Source: Geothrix fermentans DSM 14018
Lineage (GTDB): Bacteria; Acidobacteriota; Holophagae; Holophagales; Holophagaceae
Length of the DNA: 64,000 nt
Direction: 5' to 3'
Assembly: GCF_000428885.1 (NCBI RefSeq)
Contig: NZ_KE386810.1
Location: 295,818 to 359,817, forward strand
A program made the position numbers and the translations under genes. Shown here in pieces: positions 1-9,219 of this stretch (positions are counted from its first letter, which is position 1; each line of letters opens with the position of its first letter). The notes beneath the pieces were generated by a model that saw only the letters and a program-made list of their open reading frames with translations, did not search any database and was not told the DNA's origin.

Positions 1-358
1 CACCGTGAAGGCGAAGCTGCGGGAGGGCGTGGACGCCCTGGACGTGCTGGCGGCGGCCTTCCCCGCGGGCACCGTCAGCGGCGCCCCCAAGCTCCGCGCC
101 TGCCAGCGCATCGCCGAGATGGAAGGGGAGGTCCGCGGACCCTACGGCGGTGTACTGCTGCGCCTCGGCGCGGACGGGGCGCTGGACACGGCCCTGATCC
201 TGCGCACGGCGGTCTATGCGGGCGGCGCCGCCCACATCCAGGCCGGGGCCGGGGTGGTAAGGGCCTCCAAGCCCGAGTCCGAGTACCTCGAAACCCTGCA
301 CAAGCTGGGCGCCATCGCCCAGGCCCTCGGCGTCCAGCTGCCCGGAGCTTCCCGATGA
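1..358 (+). CDS. trpE: Anthranilate synthase component I, C-terminal part (TrpE), cut by window edge
   Basis: Partial gene: the reading frame is open from the first bases and only about 118 C-terminal residues are present. TrpE converts chorismate to anthranilate with ammonia from TrpG, the first step of tryptophan synthesis. The visible part carries the family's chorismate-binding signatures: FPAGTVSGAPK, then ALILRTAV and the near-C-terminal QAGAGVV followed by a PESEYLET block. It ends with an ATGA overlap with trpG. PabB or another chorismate-utilising enzyme shares these motifs, but the trpGDCFBA genes downstream settle the call. Any attenuator or leader lies upstream of the window. Confidence 0.95.
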   Translation, partial: TVKAKLREGVDALDVLAAAFPAGTVSGAPKLRACQRIAEMEGEVRGPYGGVLLRLGADGALDTALILRTAVYAGGAAHIQAGAGVVRASKPESEYLETLHKLGAIAQALGVQLPGASR

Positions 359-933
359 TCCTGCTTGTCGACGCCCTGGATTCCTTCACCTACAACCTGG
401 TGCAGGCCCTCGAGACCCTGGGCGCGCCCGTGAAGGTCGTCCGCCACGACGCCCTCACCCTCGATGGAGCCAGGGCCCTCCGCCCCGAGGCGGTGGTGCT
501 TTCCCCGGGCCCCGGCCACCCCACGGAGAGCCCCGCCCACATGGCCCTGGCGGGATCGGACTGGGACATCCCCATGCTGGGCGTCTGCCTGGGCCACCAG
601 GCCCTGGCGGCGGCCTCCGGCGGGCGGGTGGTCCGCGCGCTCGAACCCCTCCATGGAGAGGCCACGCCATTGGAGCACGAGGAGGGCGGCCTCTTCCGGG
701 GACTGCCCCAGGGCCTGCCCGTGGGCCGGTACCACAGCCTGATCGCGGACGCCGCCACGCTGCCGGTCTGCTGGCGCGTCACGGGCCGCAGCCCCGGGGG
801 GGAGATCATGGCCATGGCCCATCTCAGCCTGCCCCGCTGGGGCGTGCAGTTCCACCCGGAAAGCATCCTCACGCCGGACGGCCCGGCCATGCTCGCCAAC
901 TTCCTCCAACTCGCCAAGGAAACCCGACGATGA
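355..933 (+). CDS. trpG: Anthranilate synthase component II, glutamine amidotransferase (TrpG)
   Basis: 192-residue class I glutamine amidotransferase that releases ammonia from glutamine for TrpE. The nucleophile elbow GVCLGHQAL places the catalytic Cys at residue 78, and WGVQFHPES gives His167 and Glu169, so the triad is complete. Length is normal for a stand-alone TrpG/PabA. It overlaps trpE and trpD by four bases each (ATGA), so translation is probably coupled. Such subunits sometimes serve PabB as well; that dual use cannot be judged here. Confidence 0.96.
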   Translation: MILLVDALDSFTYNLVQALETLGAPVKVVRHDALTLDGARALRPEAVVLSPGPGHPTESPAHMALAGSDWDIPMLGVCLGHQALAAASGGRVVRALEPLHGEATPLEHEEGGLFRGLPQGLPVGRYHSLIADAATLPVCWRVTGRSPGGEIMAMAHLSLPRWGVQFHPESILTPDGPAMLANFLQLAKETRR

Positions 934-1964
934 CCCTGCTGACCACCCACAACCCCATCCTCCCGCTGCCCGAAGCCACGGCCTCGGAGCTCATGCACAT
1001 CTTCATCGACCAGGACACGGATGCCCTGCTGGTGGGCGCCTGCCTGGCCCTGCTGGCCCAGCGGGTGCCCGAGGCCCACGAGCTGGCGGCCTTCGCGGAT
1101 TCGCTCTTCGAGGTGGCTGTGCCGTTCCCGCAGGTGCCTGAGGGCGCCATCGATCTGGTGGGCACAGGCGGCGATGGCGCGTCCACCGCCAACCTCAGCA
1201 CCCTCACGGCCCTGTTCCTGTCGACCCTCGGGGTGCCCGTCGTGAAGCACGGAAACCGGGCGGCAACGGGCGTCTGCGGCAGCGCCGACCTGATGGAGGC
1301 CCTGGGCTACGACCTCTCCCGGGCGGTCTCGGACCTGGAGGCGGACCTCCGGGAGCGACGGTTCGCCTACCTTTTCGCGCCCGCCTACCACCCGCTGATG
1401 GGACGCCTCCGGGAAATTCGGCGCCGCCTCGGCATCCCCACCATCTTCAACCTTCTGGGGCCGCTGCTGAACCCGGGCCACCCCCCCCTGCAGGTGCTGG
1501 GCGTGGCGCGGGAGGAGCTGCTGGCGCCCATGGCCGGCGCCCTGGCGAAACGGCCGTCCCTCCGCCGGGCCTTCGTCATCCACGGAAAGGATGCGGAAGG
1601 GAAGGGCCTCGACGAGGCCTCGGTTGAAGGGCCCACCAAGGTGGTGGCCGTGGCGGGAGGGCGTGTCCAGGCCGCCCAGGTGCTGGTTCCGCGGGAACTG
1701 GGCCTTGTCCATCCCGAGCGGAACGCGCTCAGGATCGCGGATCGGGCCGAGGCCCTGGCCGTGGCGCGGGGCCTTCTCGGCGGCTCCCGCCATGCCGATT
1801 TCCGGCCCGCGGTGGCGGACGCCGTCGCCCTCCAGGCCGCGCTCGGCCTCACCCTGCACCGGGATGGGACCCTCGAGGACCTGGGTCCCCTGCTGCGGGA
1901 GGTCCGCGTGACGCTCGACCGCGGCTTCGCCCTGCCGTTCTCTGTGGCGGGGGTGAACGCATGA
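930..1964 (+). CDS. trpD: Anthranilate phosphoribosyltransferase (TrpD)
   Basis: 344 residues, normal for TrpD. It transfers phosphoribose from PRPP to anthranilate. Seen in the sequence: the PRPP-binding glycine-rich loop in DLVGTGGDGASTANLST, the VVKHGNRAATGVCGSADLME segment that lines the anthranilate and metal sites, and FNLLGPLLNPG in the middle of the protein. Starts inside the stop of trpG (ATGA) and overlaps trpC by four bases. No anomalies. Confidence 0.96.
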   Translation: MTLLTTHNPILPLPEATASELMHIFIDQDTDALLVGACLALLAQRVPEAHELAAFADSLFEVAVPFPQVPEGAIDLVGTGGDGASTANLSTLTALFLSTLGVPVVKHGNRAATGVCGSADLMEALGYDLSRAVSDLEADLRERRFAYLFAPAYHPLMGRLREIRRRLGIPTIFNLLGPLLNPGHPPLQVLGVAREELLAPMAGALAKRPSLRRAFVIHGKDAEGKGLDEASVEGPTKVVAVAGGRVQAAQVLVPRELGLVHPERNALRIADRAEALAVARGLLGGSRHADFRPAVADAVALQAALGLTLHRDGTLEDLGPLLREVRVTLDRGFALPFSVAGVNA

Positions 1965-2797
1965 GCGGCCTGCCGGATCCCGGCTCCCTGGTGCGGGGCA
2001 CGGGCCTGCCCAAGAGCTCGCATCTCCAGCGGGTGCTGGTGTCCGAGCTGGCCCGGCTGGCTGCCGCCGGACCCGCCGCGGCTCCCCAGCGCCCGCGCCT
2101 GGACGGCCCGGGTCCCTTCGAGGCGGCCCTCCGGCGCGATGCCGCCTCGCGGGGCGGCGCCGTCATCGCCGAGTACAAGCAGGCCTCGCCCTCCCTGGGC
2201 CCATTCGCCGCCGGGACGCCCCTCCAAGCCCAGCTCCAGGCCTACCGGGAGGGCGGCGCGGCGGCCTTCTCCATCCTGGCGGAGCCGGCTTATTTCCGCG
2301 GATCGGCCGCCCACCTGGTCGCCGCATCGCCCTTGGGCCTGCCACGGCTCTACAAGGGCTTCGTCATCTCCGAGGCCCAGTTGGCGGAAGCGGAAGCCAG
2401 CGGCGCCGAGGCGGTGCTGCTCATCGTGCGCGTGCTGAAGGGCCACACCGCCGCCTTCCTGGAGGCCGCCCGCCAGCGGGGGCTGGAGGCGCTCGTGGAG
2501 CTGCACGACCTCACGGAGGTGTCCTTCGCCCAGGAGGCCGGGGCCCGCATGGTGGGCATCAACGCCCGGGACCTCTCCACCTTCACCCTGGGCGAGCCCA
2601 CCGCGGCGCCCCTGCGGAAGGCCTTCCCTGAAGCCGTGCTGATCCGGGAATCGGGCCTGGCGACGCCCGAGGACGCCCAGGTCTCCCTGCGGTCGGGCTT
2701 CGATGCGGTGCTCATCGGCGAAGCGCTCATGCGGAGCCCGGATCCCAAGGGCTTCCTGGAGCGGGTCTTCGCGGATCTCCGCGAAGTCGCGCCATGA
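1961..2797 (+). CDS. trpC: Indole-3-glycerol-phosphate synthase (TrpC)
   Basis: 278 residues, a TIM barrel that closes the indole ring. Recognisable strand-end motifs are VIAEYKQASPS (the catalytic Lys strand, usually IAEvKraSPS), YKGFVI, VGINARDLSTF and LIRESGLATPED. The KQASPSLG version is slightly off consensus, but Lys and Ser are kept. Overlaps trpD and trpF by four bases. Separate from TrpF, not fused as in enterobacteria. Confidence 0.95.
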   Translation: MSGLPDPGSLVRGTGLPKSSHLQRVLVSELARLAAAGPAAAPQRPRLDGPGPFEAALRRDAASRGGAVIAEYKQASPSLGPFAAGTPLQAQLQAYREGGAAAFSILAEPAYFRGSAAHLVAASPLGLPRLYKGFVISEAQLAEAEASGAEAVLLIVRVLKGHTAAFLEAARQRGLEALVELHDLTEVSFAQEAGARMVGINARDLSTFTLGEPTAAPLRKAFPEAVLIRESGLATPEDAQVSLRSGFDAVLIGEALMRSPDPKGFLERVFADLREVAP

Positions 2798-3432
2798 GCC
2801 TGCTGGCCAAGGTCTGCGGCCTCGTGCGGCCAGAGGATGCGGCCTTCGCCGCGGGGCAGGGCGCGGACCTGCTGGGCTTCGTATGGCATCCACCCAGCCC
2901 GCGCCACTGCACGGACCTGTCCGTGGCGGAGCCGCACCTGGACCGGGCAGTCCTCGTGATGGTGGCCGACCGGGCGGAGGCCGTACTCGACCTGGCCCGC
3001 CGCCACGGCTTCCGCCGCGTCCAGCCCTACCTTCCGGCTCCCGAGCGGAGGCGGGGCGTCGGCCTGCTGCGCGAGACCGGCCTCGTGGTCCTGCTCCCCT
3101 GGGCGGATGAGCCAGGCCAGGCGCCGGTGCCCGCGGACCTCTACCTGTGGGAGCCCGGCGCGGCGCAGACGGGCGTGGCCGGGGGCTCCGGGCAGGGCCA
3201 TGCCATGGCCTTCCCGCCGCCGGGGCCGTACCTGCTGGCGGGAGGGCTCGACGGCCTGAATCTGGCGGGCCGGTCCGCCGCCCTTCCGCCCACGGCCCGG
3301 GCCGGCCTGCGGGGTTTCGACGCCGCGAGCCGCCTGGAGGCCGCGCCAGGACACAAGGATCCCGTGAAGGTGGCCGCCTTCGTGGCCGCCGCAAGACAGG
3401 CAGCATCGCCAGGAAAGGACATCCATGACTGA
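2794..3432 (+). CDS. trpF: Phosphoribosylanthranilate isomerase (TrpF)
   Basis: 212-residue TIM barrel performing the Amadori rearrangement of phosphoribosylanthranilate. The N-terminal AKVCGLVRPEDA supplies the catalytic Cys (residue 8). The C-terminal LLAGGLDGLN, GFDAASRLE and PGHKDPVKV blocks correspond to the family's phosphate-binding and catalytic Asp region. The usual DxSSGvE is altered to DAASRLE here, but the Asp and Glu are retained. Overlaps trpC by four bases and trpB by eight. Confidence 0.93.
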   Translation: MSLLAKVCGLVRPEDAAFAAGQGADLLGFVWHPPSPRHCTDLSVAEPHLDRAVLVMVADRAEAVLDLARRHGFRRVQPYLPAPERRRGVGLLRETGLVVLLPWADEPGQAPVPADLYLWEPGAAQTGVAGGSGQGHAMAFPPPGPYLLAGGLDGLNLAGRSAALPPTARAGLRGFDAASRLEAAPGHKDPVKVAAFVAAARQAASPGKDIHD

Positions 3433-4609
3433 TTCGTTCTCACTTCCCACGCGGTTCGGAACCTCCGGGTTCGGCGGCTGCTACGCCCCGGAGACGCTCA
3501 TGCAGCCGCTGCTGGATCTGGAGGCGGCCTTCCGGTCGGCCCTCGCCGATGCGGCGTTCCAGGCGGAGCTGAAGGCCGAGCTGCGCCATTTCGTGGGCCG
3601 GCCCACGCCGCTGACGGCGGCCCCGCGCCTGGCCGAAGCGCTGGGATTGAAGGATCTCTACCTCAAGCGGGAGGACCTAGCCCACACCGGCGCCCACAAG
3701 ATCAACAACGCCCTGGCCCAGGCCCTGCTGGCCCGGCGCATGGGCAAGACGGAGATCATCGCGGAGACCGGCGCCGGCCAGCACGGCGTGGCCACGGCCG
3801 CGGCCTGCGCGCGGCTGGGCCTGTCCTGCACGGTGTACATGGGCGTCACGGACATGGCCCGCCAGGCCCCGAACGTGGCCCGCATGCGCCTCTTCGGCAC
3901 CAGGGTCGAGCCCGTCGAGGCGGGGCAGGGCACCCTCAAGGAGGCGGTGAACGAGGCCCTGCGCGCCTGGGCGGGCCGCTGCGACCAGGCCCACTACATT
4001 CTGGGCTCCGCCCTGGGACCCCACCCCTTCCCCACGCTGGTGCGCACCTTCCAGACCGTCATCGGCGAGGAGGCCCGCGCCCAGATGCTGGAGCAGGCCG
4101 GCGCGCTTCCCGAGGTCGTCCTCGCCTGCGCCGGCGGCGGCAGCAACGGCCTGGGCCTGCTGGTGCCCTTCCTGGGCGACCCCCTGCGGCGCCTCGCCGT
4201 GGAGGCGGGCGGCCACGGCCGGGGCCTCGGCGAGCATGCCGCCCGGCTGGACGGCGGCCGCACGGGCGTGCTGCACGGCACCAAGACGCTGCTGCTGCAG
4301 GACGTCCACGGCCACACCGCCGAGACGGCCAGCATCAGCGCAGGCCTGGACTACCCCGCCCTCGGCCCGGAGCTGGCGGCCCTCGCCCTCGACGGCAGGG
4401 TGGAGGTGCGCCGCGCCTCCGATGACGAGGCCCTCGCCGGTGCCAGGCTCCTTTGCGAGCGCGAGGGCATCCTGCCGGCCCTGGAGAGCAGCCATGCCCT
4501 CGCCGTGCTGCCCGCCCTCGCCGCCGAAGGCGTCACCACGGTCCTGCTGGGCCTCAGCGGCCGGGGCGACAAGGACCTGTCCACCTACCAGTCGCGTCTG
4601 GAGATCTGA
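3425..4609 (+). CDS. trpB: Tryptophan synthase beta chain (TrpB)
   Basis: 394 residues, PLP enzyme condensing indole with serine. HTGAHKINNALAQ puts the PLP lysine at about residue 92. AETGAGQHGVATA, the CAGGGSNG phosphate-binding loop and GPHPFPTLVRTFQ are present, as expected for the TrpB1 class that pairs with TrpA. The gene starts within the end of trpF, and only one base separates it from trpA, which matches the need for equal amounts of both subunits. Confidence 0.97.
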   Translation: MTDSFSLPTRFGTSGFGGCYAPETLMQPLLDLEAAFRSALADAAFQAELKAELRHFVGRPTPLTAAPRLAEALGLKDLYLKREDLAHTGAHKINNALAQALLARRMGKTEIIAETGAGQHGVATAAACARLGLSCTVYMGVTDMARQAPNVARMRLFGTRVEPVEAGQGTLKEAVNEALRAWAGRCDQAHYILGSALGPHPFPTLVRTFQTVIGEEARAQMLEQAGALPEVVLACAGGGSNGLGLLVPFLGDPLRRLAVEAGGHGRGLGEHAARLDGGRTGVLHGTKTLLLQDVHGHTAETASISAGLDYPALGPELAALALDGRVEVRRASDDEALAGARLLCEREGILPALESSHALAVLPALAAEGVTTVLLGLSGRGDKDLSTYQSRLEI

Positions 4610-4610
4610 C

Positions 4611-5354
4611 ATGAACCCTCTGCTCCCCTTCCTGATGGCCGGCGACCCCAGCCTCGAGGCCCTGCCGGCCCAGCTCTCCGAGGCCAGATCCCTCGGCATC
4701 GAGGCCCTGGAGCTGGGCCTGCCGCACTCGGATCCCATCGCGGACGGCCCCGTGCTCCAGGCGGCGGCGCATCGCGCCATCGGCCGCGGCGCCACGCCCG
4801 TGCGCGTGCTCGAAGCCCTGGCGGGGATCACGGACAGCCCGGACCTCATCCTGTTCACCTACCTGAACCCCCTGCTCCAGATCGGCGCGGACCGGCTGAA
4901 GGCGCTGCTGGCGCCCACGGCCGTGAAGGCCCTGCTGGTGGTGGACCTGCCCTTCGGGGAGGAGCCGGCCTTCGAGGCGGACCTGCGCGCCGCAGGCTAC
5001 CCCATGGTGCCGTTGCTGGCGCCCACCACCACGCTGGACCGGGCCCGCCAGCTGCTGTCGGAGCGGCCCGATCCAGGGCCCACCGCGCCCTTCGCGCAGC
5101 GCTTCGCCTACGTGGTGGCCCGCCTGGGCGTCACAGGGACGGGGCAGGGCACGGACCTGGCTCCGGTGCAGGAGCGCGTCGCCCACCTGCGGGACATCTC
5201 GAGCCGCCCTCTCGCCGTAGGGTTCGGGCTCTCCGATGCCGCCAGCCTGGCGGCGGTGCGCGCCCTGGGGGCCACGCCGGTCATCGGATCCGCCCTGGTG
5301 CGGGAACTGGCTGCTGGGAAGGGCCTGACGACAACCCTCGCCCCCCTCAAGTGA
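4611..5354 (+). CDS. trpA: Tryptophan synthase alpha chain (TrpA)
   Basis: 247 residues; releases indole from indole-3-glycerol phosphate and channels it to TrpB. The ATG at 4611 is chosen because it immediately follows the trpB stop and gives a protein that begins MNPLLPFLMAGDP. Catalytic residues are in place: Glu34 in LELGLP and Asp45 in SDPIADGP. The N-terminus lacks about ten residues compared with enterobacterial TrpA, as in many bacteria whose protein begins just before the P-F-L-M/TAGDP strand. Last gene of the operon. Confidence 0.95.
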   Translation: MNPLLPFLMAGDPSLEALPAQLSEARSLGIEALELGLPHSDPIADGPVLQAAAHRAIGRGATPVRVLEALAGITDSPDLILFTYLNPLLQIGADRLKALLAPTAVKALLVVDLPFGEEPAFEADLRAAGYPMVPLLAPTTTLDRARQLLSERPDPGPTAPFAQRFAYVVARLGVTGTGQGTDLAPVQERVAHLRDISSRPLAVGFGLSDAASLAAVRALGATPVIGSALVRELAAGKGLTTTLAPLK

Positions 5355-5404
5355 TGGTGATCTCTAGGTCGCGATCCTTCCTTAGGGTAGGCTCTCGGGA
5401 GTGA

Positions 5405-5432
5405 TTGCAGGTCCGCATCGATTTGGTATTGT
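5405..5432 (+). promoter_or_regulatory. Candidate sigma70-type promoter for the FadL-like gene
   Basis: TTGCAG at 5405-5410 and TATTGT at 5427-5432 are 16 bases apart, about 70 bases ahead of the FadL-like start and beyond the trpA stop. The surrounding 60 bases are much richer in A+T than the neighbours. Prediction from sequence only. Confidence 0.4.
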
Positions 5433-5508
5433 GATCCATCTTCCCCCTTCGGAATCGGCTGGCAACAGCCACCACCCCGGGATCTCCGGGATTAGGAGCC
5501 ATGCGCCC

Positions 5509-7008
5509 ATGACCCACCGTTCCCGCCTCACCCTCACGGCCCTGACCCTCATCGCCGCCGGCGCCTTCGCTCCCCAGGCCCAGGCCGCCGGCTTCCAGCT
5601 CCGCGAGCAGAGCCCGAGCTCCCAGGGCAACGCCTTCGCGGGCGTCACCGCGGGGGGCAACGACATCAGCGCCCTGTTCTTCAATCCCGCCGTGATGACC
5701 CAGTACGACGGCTGGCAGTTCTCCATGAGCGCCACCTACATCGGCCTGGACGTGAAGCTGGATGGCCTGGCCGCCTCCCGCACCCCGGCCCTGACCGCCC
5801 TCGGCTTCAATGTCTACCCCAACACCACGACCAGCCTGATGCCCGTCTCCGGTGCTTCGACCCACGGGAACTCCGGCGAGTCCGCCATCCTCCCCGCGTT
5901 CAACGCGATGTACAGCGTGAACAAGGACCTGAAGCTGGGCCTGTCGGTGAACGTGCCCTTCGGCCTCACCACCGAGTACGACGCCAACTGGATCGGCCGC
6001 TACCACGCGCTGAAGTCCGATCTGAAGGTCATCGACATCGCCCCCAGCCTGGCCTACCGGGTGAACGACCAGTTCTCCTTCGGTGTGGCCTTCATCGCCC
6101 GCTACGCCGATGCGGAGCTGACCAACGGTGTGGACTACGGCACGGCCCTGGCGCTGAAGGTGGGTTCCGGCCTGGCCGCCGCCGGCATGTCCACCGCGGC
6201 GCCCGCCCCGAACCAGAACAGCCCCGTGGCCACGGTCGCCATGGGCGCGCCCAATGCCACCTTCGGCACACCCGGCTACGCCATTCCCGGCGCCTGGGAC
6301 GGCAAGGCCGGCCTGAAGGGCGATGGCTGGGACTACGGTTGGAAGGCAGGCATCACCTGGCAGCCCACCAAGGACTTCCGTCTGGGCCTGGCCTACTCCG
6401 CCGCCATGACCATGACGCTCAAGGGCGACGCCAGCTTCGAGTTCCCCGCCAGCATGCCCGCCACGGACCTGGCCGCCCTGAACGCCGCCGGCCTCCGCAA
6501 CGGCGGTGGCCAGGCGGATCTCGCCCTCCCGGCCACGGCCTCACTGGGCTTCGACTGGAAGGTGAACCCCGCCTTCTCCCTGCAGGGCGAGGTGGCCCAG
6601 AGCACCTGGTCGCGGTTCAAGGACCTCCGCGTGAAGTTCGACACCGGCGCGCCGGACTCCATCACGGACGAGAACTGGCGCGACACCTGGTTCTACTCCC
6701 TGGGTGGAACCTGGAAGATGGATCAGGCCTGGACCTTCCGGGCCGGCGTGGGCTTCGACCAGGGGGCCGTGGACGACACCCACCGCACCCCCCGCATCCC
6801 CGACAACGACCGCAAGTGGGTCTCCCTGGGCATGAGCTACAACTTCTCGAAGAAGACCGCCCTCGACGTGGGCTACACCCACCTGTTCATCGACGAGGCC
6901 AAGATCAACCTCTCGGGAACGGGCGACAACACCACCCGCGGCAGCCTCACCGGCAACATGAAGGCCACCATCGACATCCTGGGCGTGCAGCTGCGCTACA
7001 GCTTCTGA
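5509..7008 (+). CDS. Outer-membrane protein of the FadL/OmpP1/TodX family
   Basis: 499 residues. A signal peptide (residues 1 to about 25, ending AQA-AG) is followed by GFQLREQSPSSQGNAFAG and ALFFNPAVM, the N-terminal hatch of FadL-type channels, which move long-chain fatty acids or other hydrophobic molecules across the outer membrane. The C-terminus ends in an aromatic residue (LRYSF), as outer-membrane barrels do. The ATG at 5509 is preferred over the upstream GTG at 5401 because AGGAG lies ten bases ahead and the signal peptide then starts correctly; an ATG at 5501 is closed after three codons. Alone between trpA and a convergent thiolase. The substrate is unknown, though the thiolase next door fits fatty-acid use. 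Confidence 0.9.
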   Translation: MTHRSRLTLTALTLIAAGAFAPQAQAAGFQLREQSPSSQGNAFAGVTAGGNDISALFFNPAVMTQYDGWQFSMSATYIGLDVKLDGLAASRTPALTALGFNVYPNTTTSLMPVSGASTHGNSGESAILPAFNAMYSVNKDLKLGLSVNVPFGLTTEYDANWIGRYHALKSDLKVIDIAPSLAYRVNDQFSFGVAFIARYADAELTNGVDYGTALALKVGSGLAAAGMSTAAPAPNQNSPVATVAMGAPNATFGTPGYAIPGAWDGKAGLKGDGWDYGWKAGITWQPTKDFRLGLAYSAAMTMTLKGDASFEFPASMPATDLAALNAAGLRNGGGQADLALPATASLGFDWKVNPAFSLQGEVAQSTWSRFKDLRVKFDTGAPDSITDENWRDTWFYSLGGTWKMDQAWTFRAGVGFDQGAVDDTHRTPRIPDNDRKWVSLGMSYNFSKKTALDVGYTHLFIDEAKINLSGTGDNTTRGSLTGNMKATIDILGVQLRYSF

Positions 7009-7018
7009 TCCTTCCGGC

Positions 7019-7056
7019 ATGAAGAAGGGGCCCGGCATGCCGGGCCCCTTCTTCAT
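7019..7056. terminator. Bidirectional hairpin between convergent genes
   Basis: A perfect 38-base palindrome centred on GCATGC, with arms beginning ATGAAGAAGGGGCCC. A- and T-rich arm ends flank a GC core, so it can act as a terminator for the FadL-like gene (plus strand) and for the thiolase (minus strand). Reading from either side it ends in CTTCTTCAT rather than a pure T run. Confidence 0.7.
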
Positions 7057-7076
7057 GCAGCGGCTTCGCCGCGGAA

Positions 7077-8249
7077 CTACACGCGCTCGACGGCCATGGC
7101 GATGGCGTTGCCGCCGCCCAGGCAGAGGGCCGCCACACCCCGCTGCTTGCCCTGGCGCTCCAGCGCGTGGATCAGGGTGGCCATGACGCGCGCGCCGCTG
7201 GCGCCGATGGGGTGGCCCAGGGCCACGGCGCCGCCGTGGACGTTGATGCGGTCCGCGGGCAGCTTCAGCTCGTTCATCGTGGCCACGAGCTGCACGGCGA
7301 AGGCCTCGTTGATCTCCCAGAGGTCCACGTCGGCCACGCCCCAGCCCACCTTGGCCAGCAGCTTGCGGATGGCCTCCACGGGCGCCATGAGCACCCACTC
7401 GGGGGCGAGGCCGGCGGTGGCCGTGCCCAGGATGCGTGCCTGGATGGGGAGGCCGTGGGCCTTGGCGTAGTCCTCGGTGGTCACCAGGGCCGCGGCGGCG
7501 CCATCGTTGACGCTGGGGGCGTTGCCGGCGGTGACGGTACCGTCCTTCTTGAAGGCGGGCCGCAGCTTCGCCAGGGTTTCGGGCGTGGTGTCGGGGCGGG
7601 GGCCTTCATCCTCTGAGACGATCACATCGCCCTTCCTGCCGGGCACGGCGATGGGCACGATCTCGGCCTTGAAGGCGCCGGACTGCGTGGCGGCCACGGC
7701 CTTGCGGTGGCTCTCGGCGGCCCACGCATCCTGGGCCTCGCGGCCCACGCCGTACTTCTGCGCCACCAGCTCTCCCGTGTTCCCCATGTGCTGGTCCGTC
7801 ATGGCGCACCAGAGGCCGTCGAGGATCATGGCGTCCTTGGCCTCCGTGTGCCCCATGCGGGCGCCGGCCCGCAGCTTGGGCATGAGGTAGGGGGCGTTGG
7901 ACATGGACTCCATGCCGCCGGCCAGCACCACCTCATGGTCGCCGAGGCGCACGGCATTGGCCGCGAGCTGGATGGCCTTGAGGCCGCTGCCGCAGACCTT
8001 GTTGATGGTGAGGGCGGAGATGCTGGAAGGCAGGCCGCCCCGGAGGGCCGCCTGGCGGGCGGGCGCCTGGCCCACACCGGCGCTCACGACGTTGCCGAAG
8101 ATGGCCTCGGTGGGCTCGACCCCAGGCACGGCGGCCAGCACGGCCTTCACCACCTGGGCCGCCAGATCAGGTGCCGCCAGGGGCGCCAGGGCTCCCTGGA
8201 ACTTCCCGATGGGACTGCGGAGGGACTTGAGGATGACGGCGTGGGACAT
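7077..8249 (-). CDS. Acetyl-CoA C-acyltransferase (thiolase)
   Basis: 390 residues, the standard size for a type II thiolase. [10 protein letters not shown] gives the acyl-accepting Cys86; [16 protein letters not shown] contains the catalytic His; the C-terminal [10 protein letters not shown] contains the second Cys. It either condenses two acetyl-CoA (AtoB/PhaA-like) or cleaves 3-ketoacyl-CoA; sequence alone does not decide. Begins 90 bases after divIVA ends on the same strand; that gap is filled by a heptamer repeat. Faces the FadL-like gene across a shared terminator. Confidence 0.93.
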   Translation of the reverse strand: MSHAVILKSLRSPIGKFQGALAPLAAPDLAAQVVKAVLAAVPGVEPTEAIFGNVVSAGVGQAPARQAALRGGLPSSISALTINKVCGSGLKAIQLAANAVRLGDHEVVLAGGMESMSNAPYLMPKLRAGARMGHTEAKDAMILDGLWCAMTDQHMGNTGELVAQKYGVGREAQDAWAAESHRKAVAATQSGAFKAEIVPIAVPGRKGDVIVSEDEGPRPDTTPETLAKLRPAFKKDGTVTAGNAPSVNDGAAAALVTTEDYAKAHGLPIQARILGTATAGLAPEWVLMAPVEAIRKLLAKVGWGVADVDLWEINEAFAVQLVATMNELKLPADRINVHGGAVALGHPIGASGARVMATLIHALERQGKQRGVAALCLGGGNAIAMAVERV

Positions 8250-8271
8250 GGGGGCTCCGGGAATGACTCTG

Positions 8272-8341
8272 GCTATCAGCTATCAGCTTTCGGCTCTCAG
8301 ACAGGCATCGGCCATCAGCTGAGAGCTGACAGCAGAGAGCT
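8272..8341. repeat. Degenerate heptamer tandem repeat, ten units
   Basis: Exactly 70 bases divide into ten 7-mers: GCTATCA, GCTATCA, GCTTTCG, GCTCTCA, two degenerate units, then ATCAGCT, GAGAGCT, GACAGCA, GAGAGCT. The last units are near reverse complements of the first, so the RNA could fold into a hairpin. It fills the gap between divIVA and the thiolase and reaches the divIVA stop codon. A related 7-mer array lies at 46514-46555. Confidence 0.75.
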
Positions 8342-8903
8342 AATTCGTGGACTTGGGACGCCGGACGGGGGGAATGGGCGGTTCTGGGGTGGGGTCGTCC
8401 AGGGACGAGAAGTCGAGGCCGTCTAGCTTCAGCGTGGGGGGCGGCGCCACGTAGATGTCCGGCGCCTCCTCCTGGATGTGGCGGCGGGTCCGCTCCATGA
8501 GGGACTCCACCTCCCGCACGAACCGGGTGCGCTCCATCTTGAGGTTGCGGATCTGGACCTCCAGCTCCACCACATGCTGCTGGGCGTCGCGGATGACCTC
8601 GTCGGCCTTGAACTGGGCCTCGCGGAGGATCAGCTCCTTCTCGCGGTTGGCGCCCTCCAGCACGTCCTCGCGGGTGCGCTGGGCCTGGAGCAGGGTCTCC
8701 CGGAAGATGCGATCCTGCTCCTGGTACTGGCGCAGGCGCTCCCGGCTGTCCAGGATCTCCTCCTTGAGCTTCTGGTTCTCCGCCAGCAGCTCCTCCCACT
8801 CGGCGGCGACCTCGTGCAGGAAGGTCCGGACCTCCGATTCCTCGATGCCGCGGAAGGCCTTTTCGAATTCCCGGCGCTGGATGTCAAGGGGCGTGTACTT
8901 CAT
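8340..8903 (-). CDS. divIVA: DivIVA-domain coiled-coil protein
   Basis: 187 residues. The N-terminal MKYTPLDIQRREFEKAFRG is the DivIVA/GpsB signature that binds membrane and begins a long coiled coil (about residues 20-145, rich in E, R, L and Q at heptad spacing). A proline-rich tail follows (TPEPPIPPVRRPKSTN). DivIVA proteins sit at curved membrane or division sites and recruit partners for polar growth, division or chromosome placement. The gene directly follows yggT, a pairing also typical of Firmicutes division clusters. Confidence 0.88.
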   Translation of the reverse strand: MKYTPLDIQRREFEKAFRGIEESEVRTFLHEVAAEWEELLAENQKLKEEILDSRERLRQYQEQDRIFRETLLQAQRTREDVLEGANREKELILREAQFKADEVIRDAQQHVVELEVQIRNLKMERTRFVREVESLMERTRRHIQEEAPDIYVAPPPTLKLDGLDFSSLDDPTPEPPIPPVRRPKSTN

Positions 8904-8911
8904 GGTTCACC

Positions 8912-9169
8912 TCAGGAGACCAGGGCCCGCAGGAAGACCCGCTGGATGATGCCCAGCAGCAGCACGGCGATGAGGATGTCGAAGCTGAACCCCCCGATGG
9001 GCGGCACGATGGCCCGGATGGGGTGGAGGATGGGATCCGTGAGGGTGTGGAGCAGCCGGATCCACCGGTTTCGGGGATCGATGGGGAACCAGGACAGGAT
9101 GGCCACCGCTAGGAGCAGGTAGATCATCACGTCCAGGGCGTAGTAGGCGATGGTGAAGAGAAGGGGCAT
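8912..9169 (-). CDS. yggT: YggT family small membrane protein
   Basis: 85 residues with two hydrophobic spans (about 4-24 and 62-82) joined by the family loop SWFPIDPRNRWIRLLHTLTDPILHPIR. YggT proteins are integral membrane proteins of poorly defined role, often beside division genes such as divIVA and sepF and linked to osmotic stress in E. coli. Eight bases separate it from divIVA, so the two are probably co-transcribed. Confidence 0.9.
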   Translation of the reverse strand: MPLLFTIAYYALDVMIYLLLAVAILSWFPIDPRNRWIRLLHTLTDPILHPIRAIVPPIGGFSFDILIAVLLLGIIQRVFLRALVS

Positions 9170-9219
9170 GGGCAGGATCCCGTGAACCTGATCATCATAA
9201 CTTGGAGAGGGATCAATCC

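Noticed and set aside
355..5354. Internal attenuator or TRAP/T-box control in the trp operon
   Set aside because: Genes overlap throughout, and the operon leader is outside the window, so nothing can be shown.
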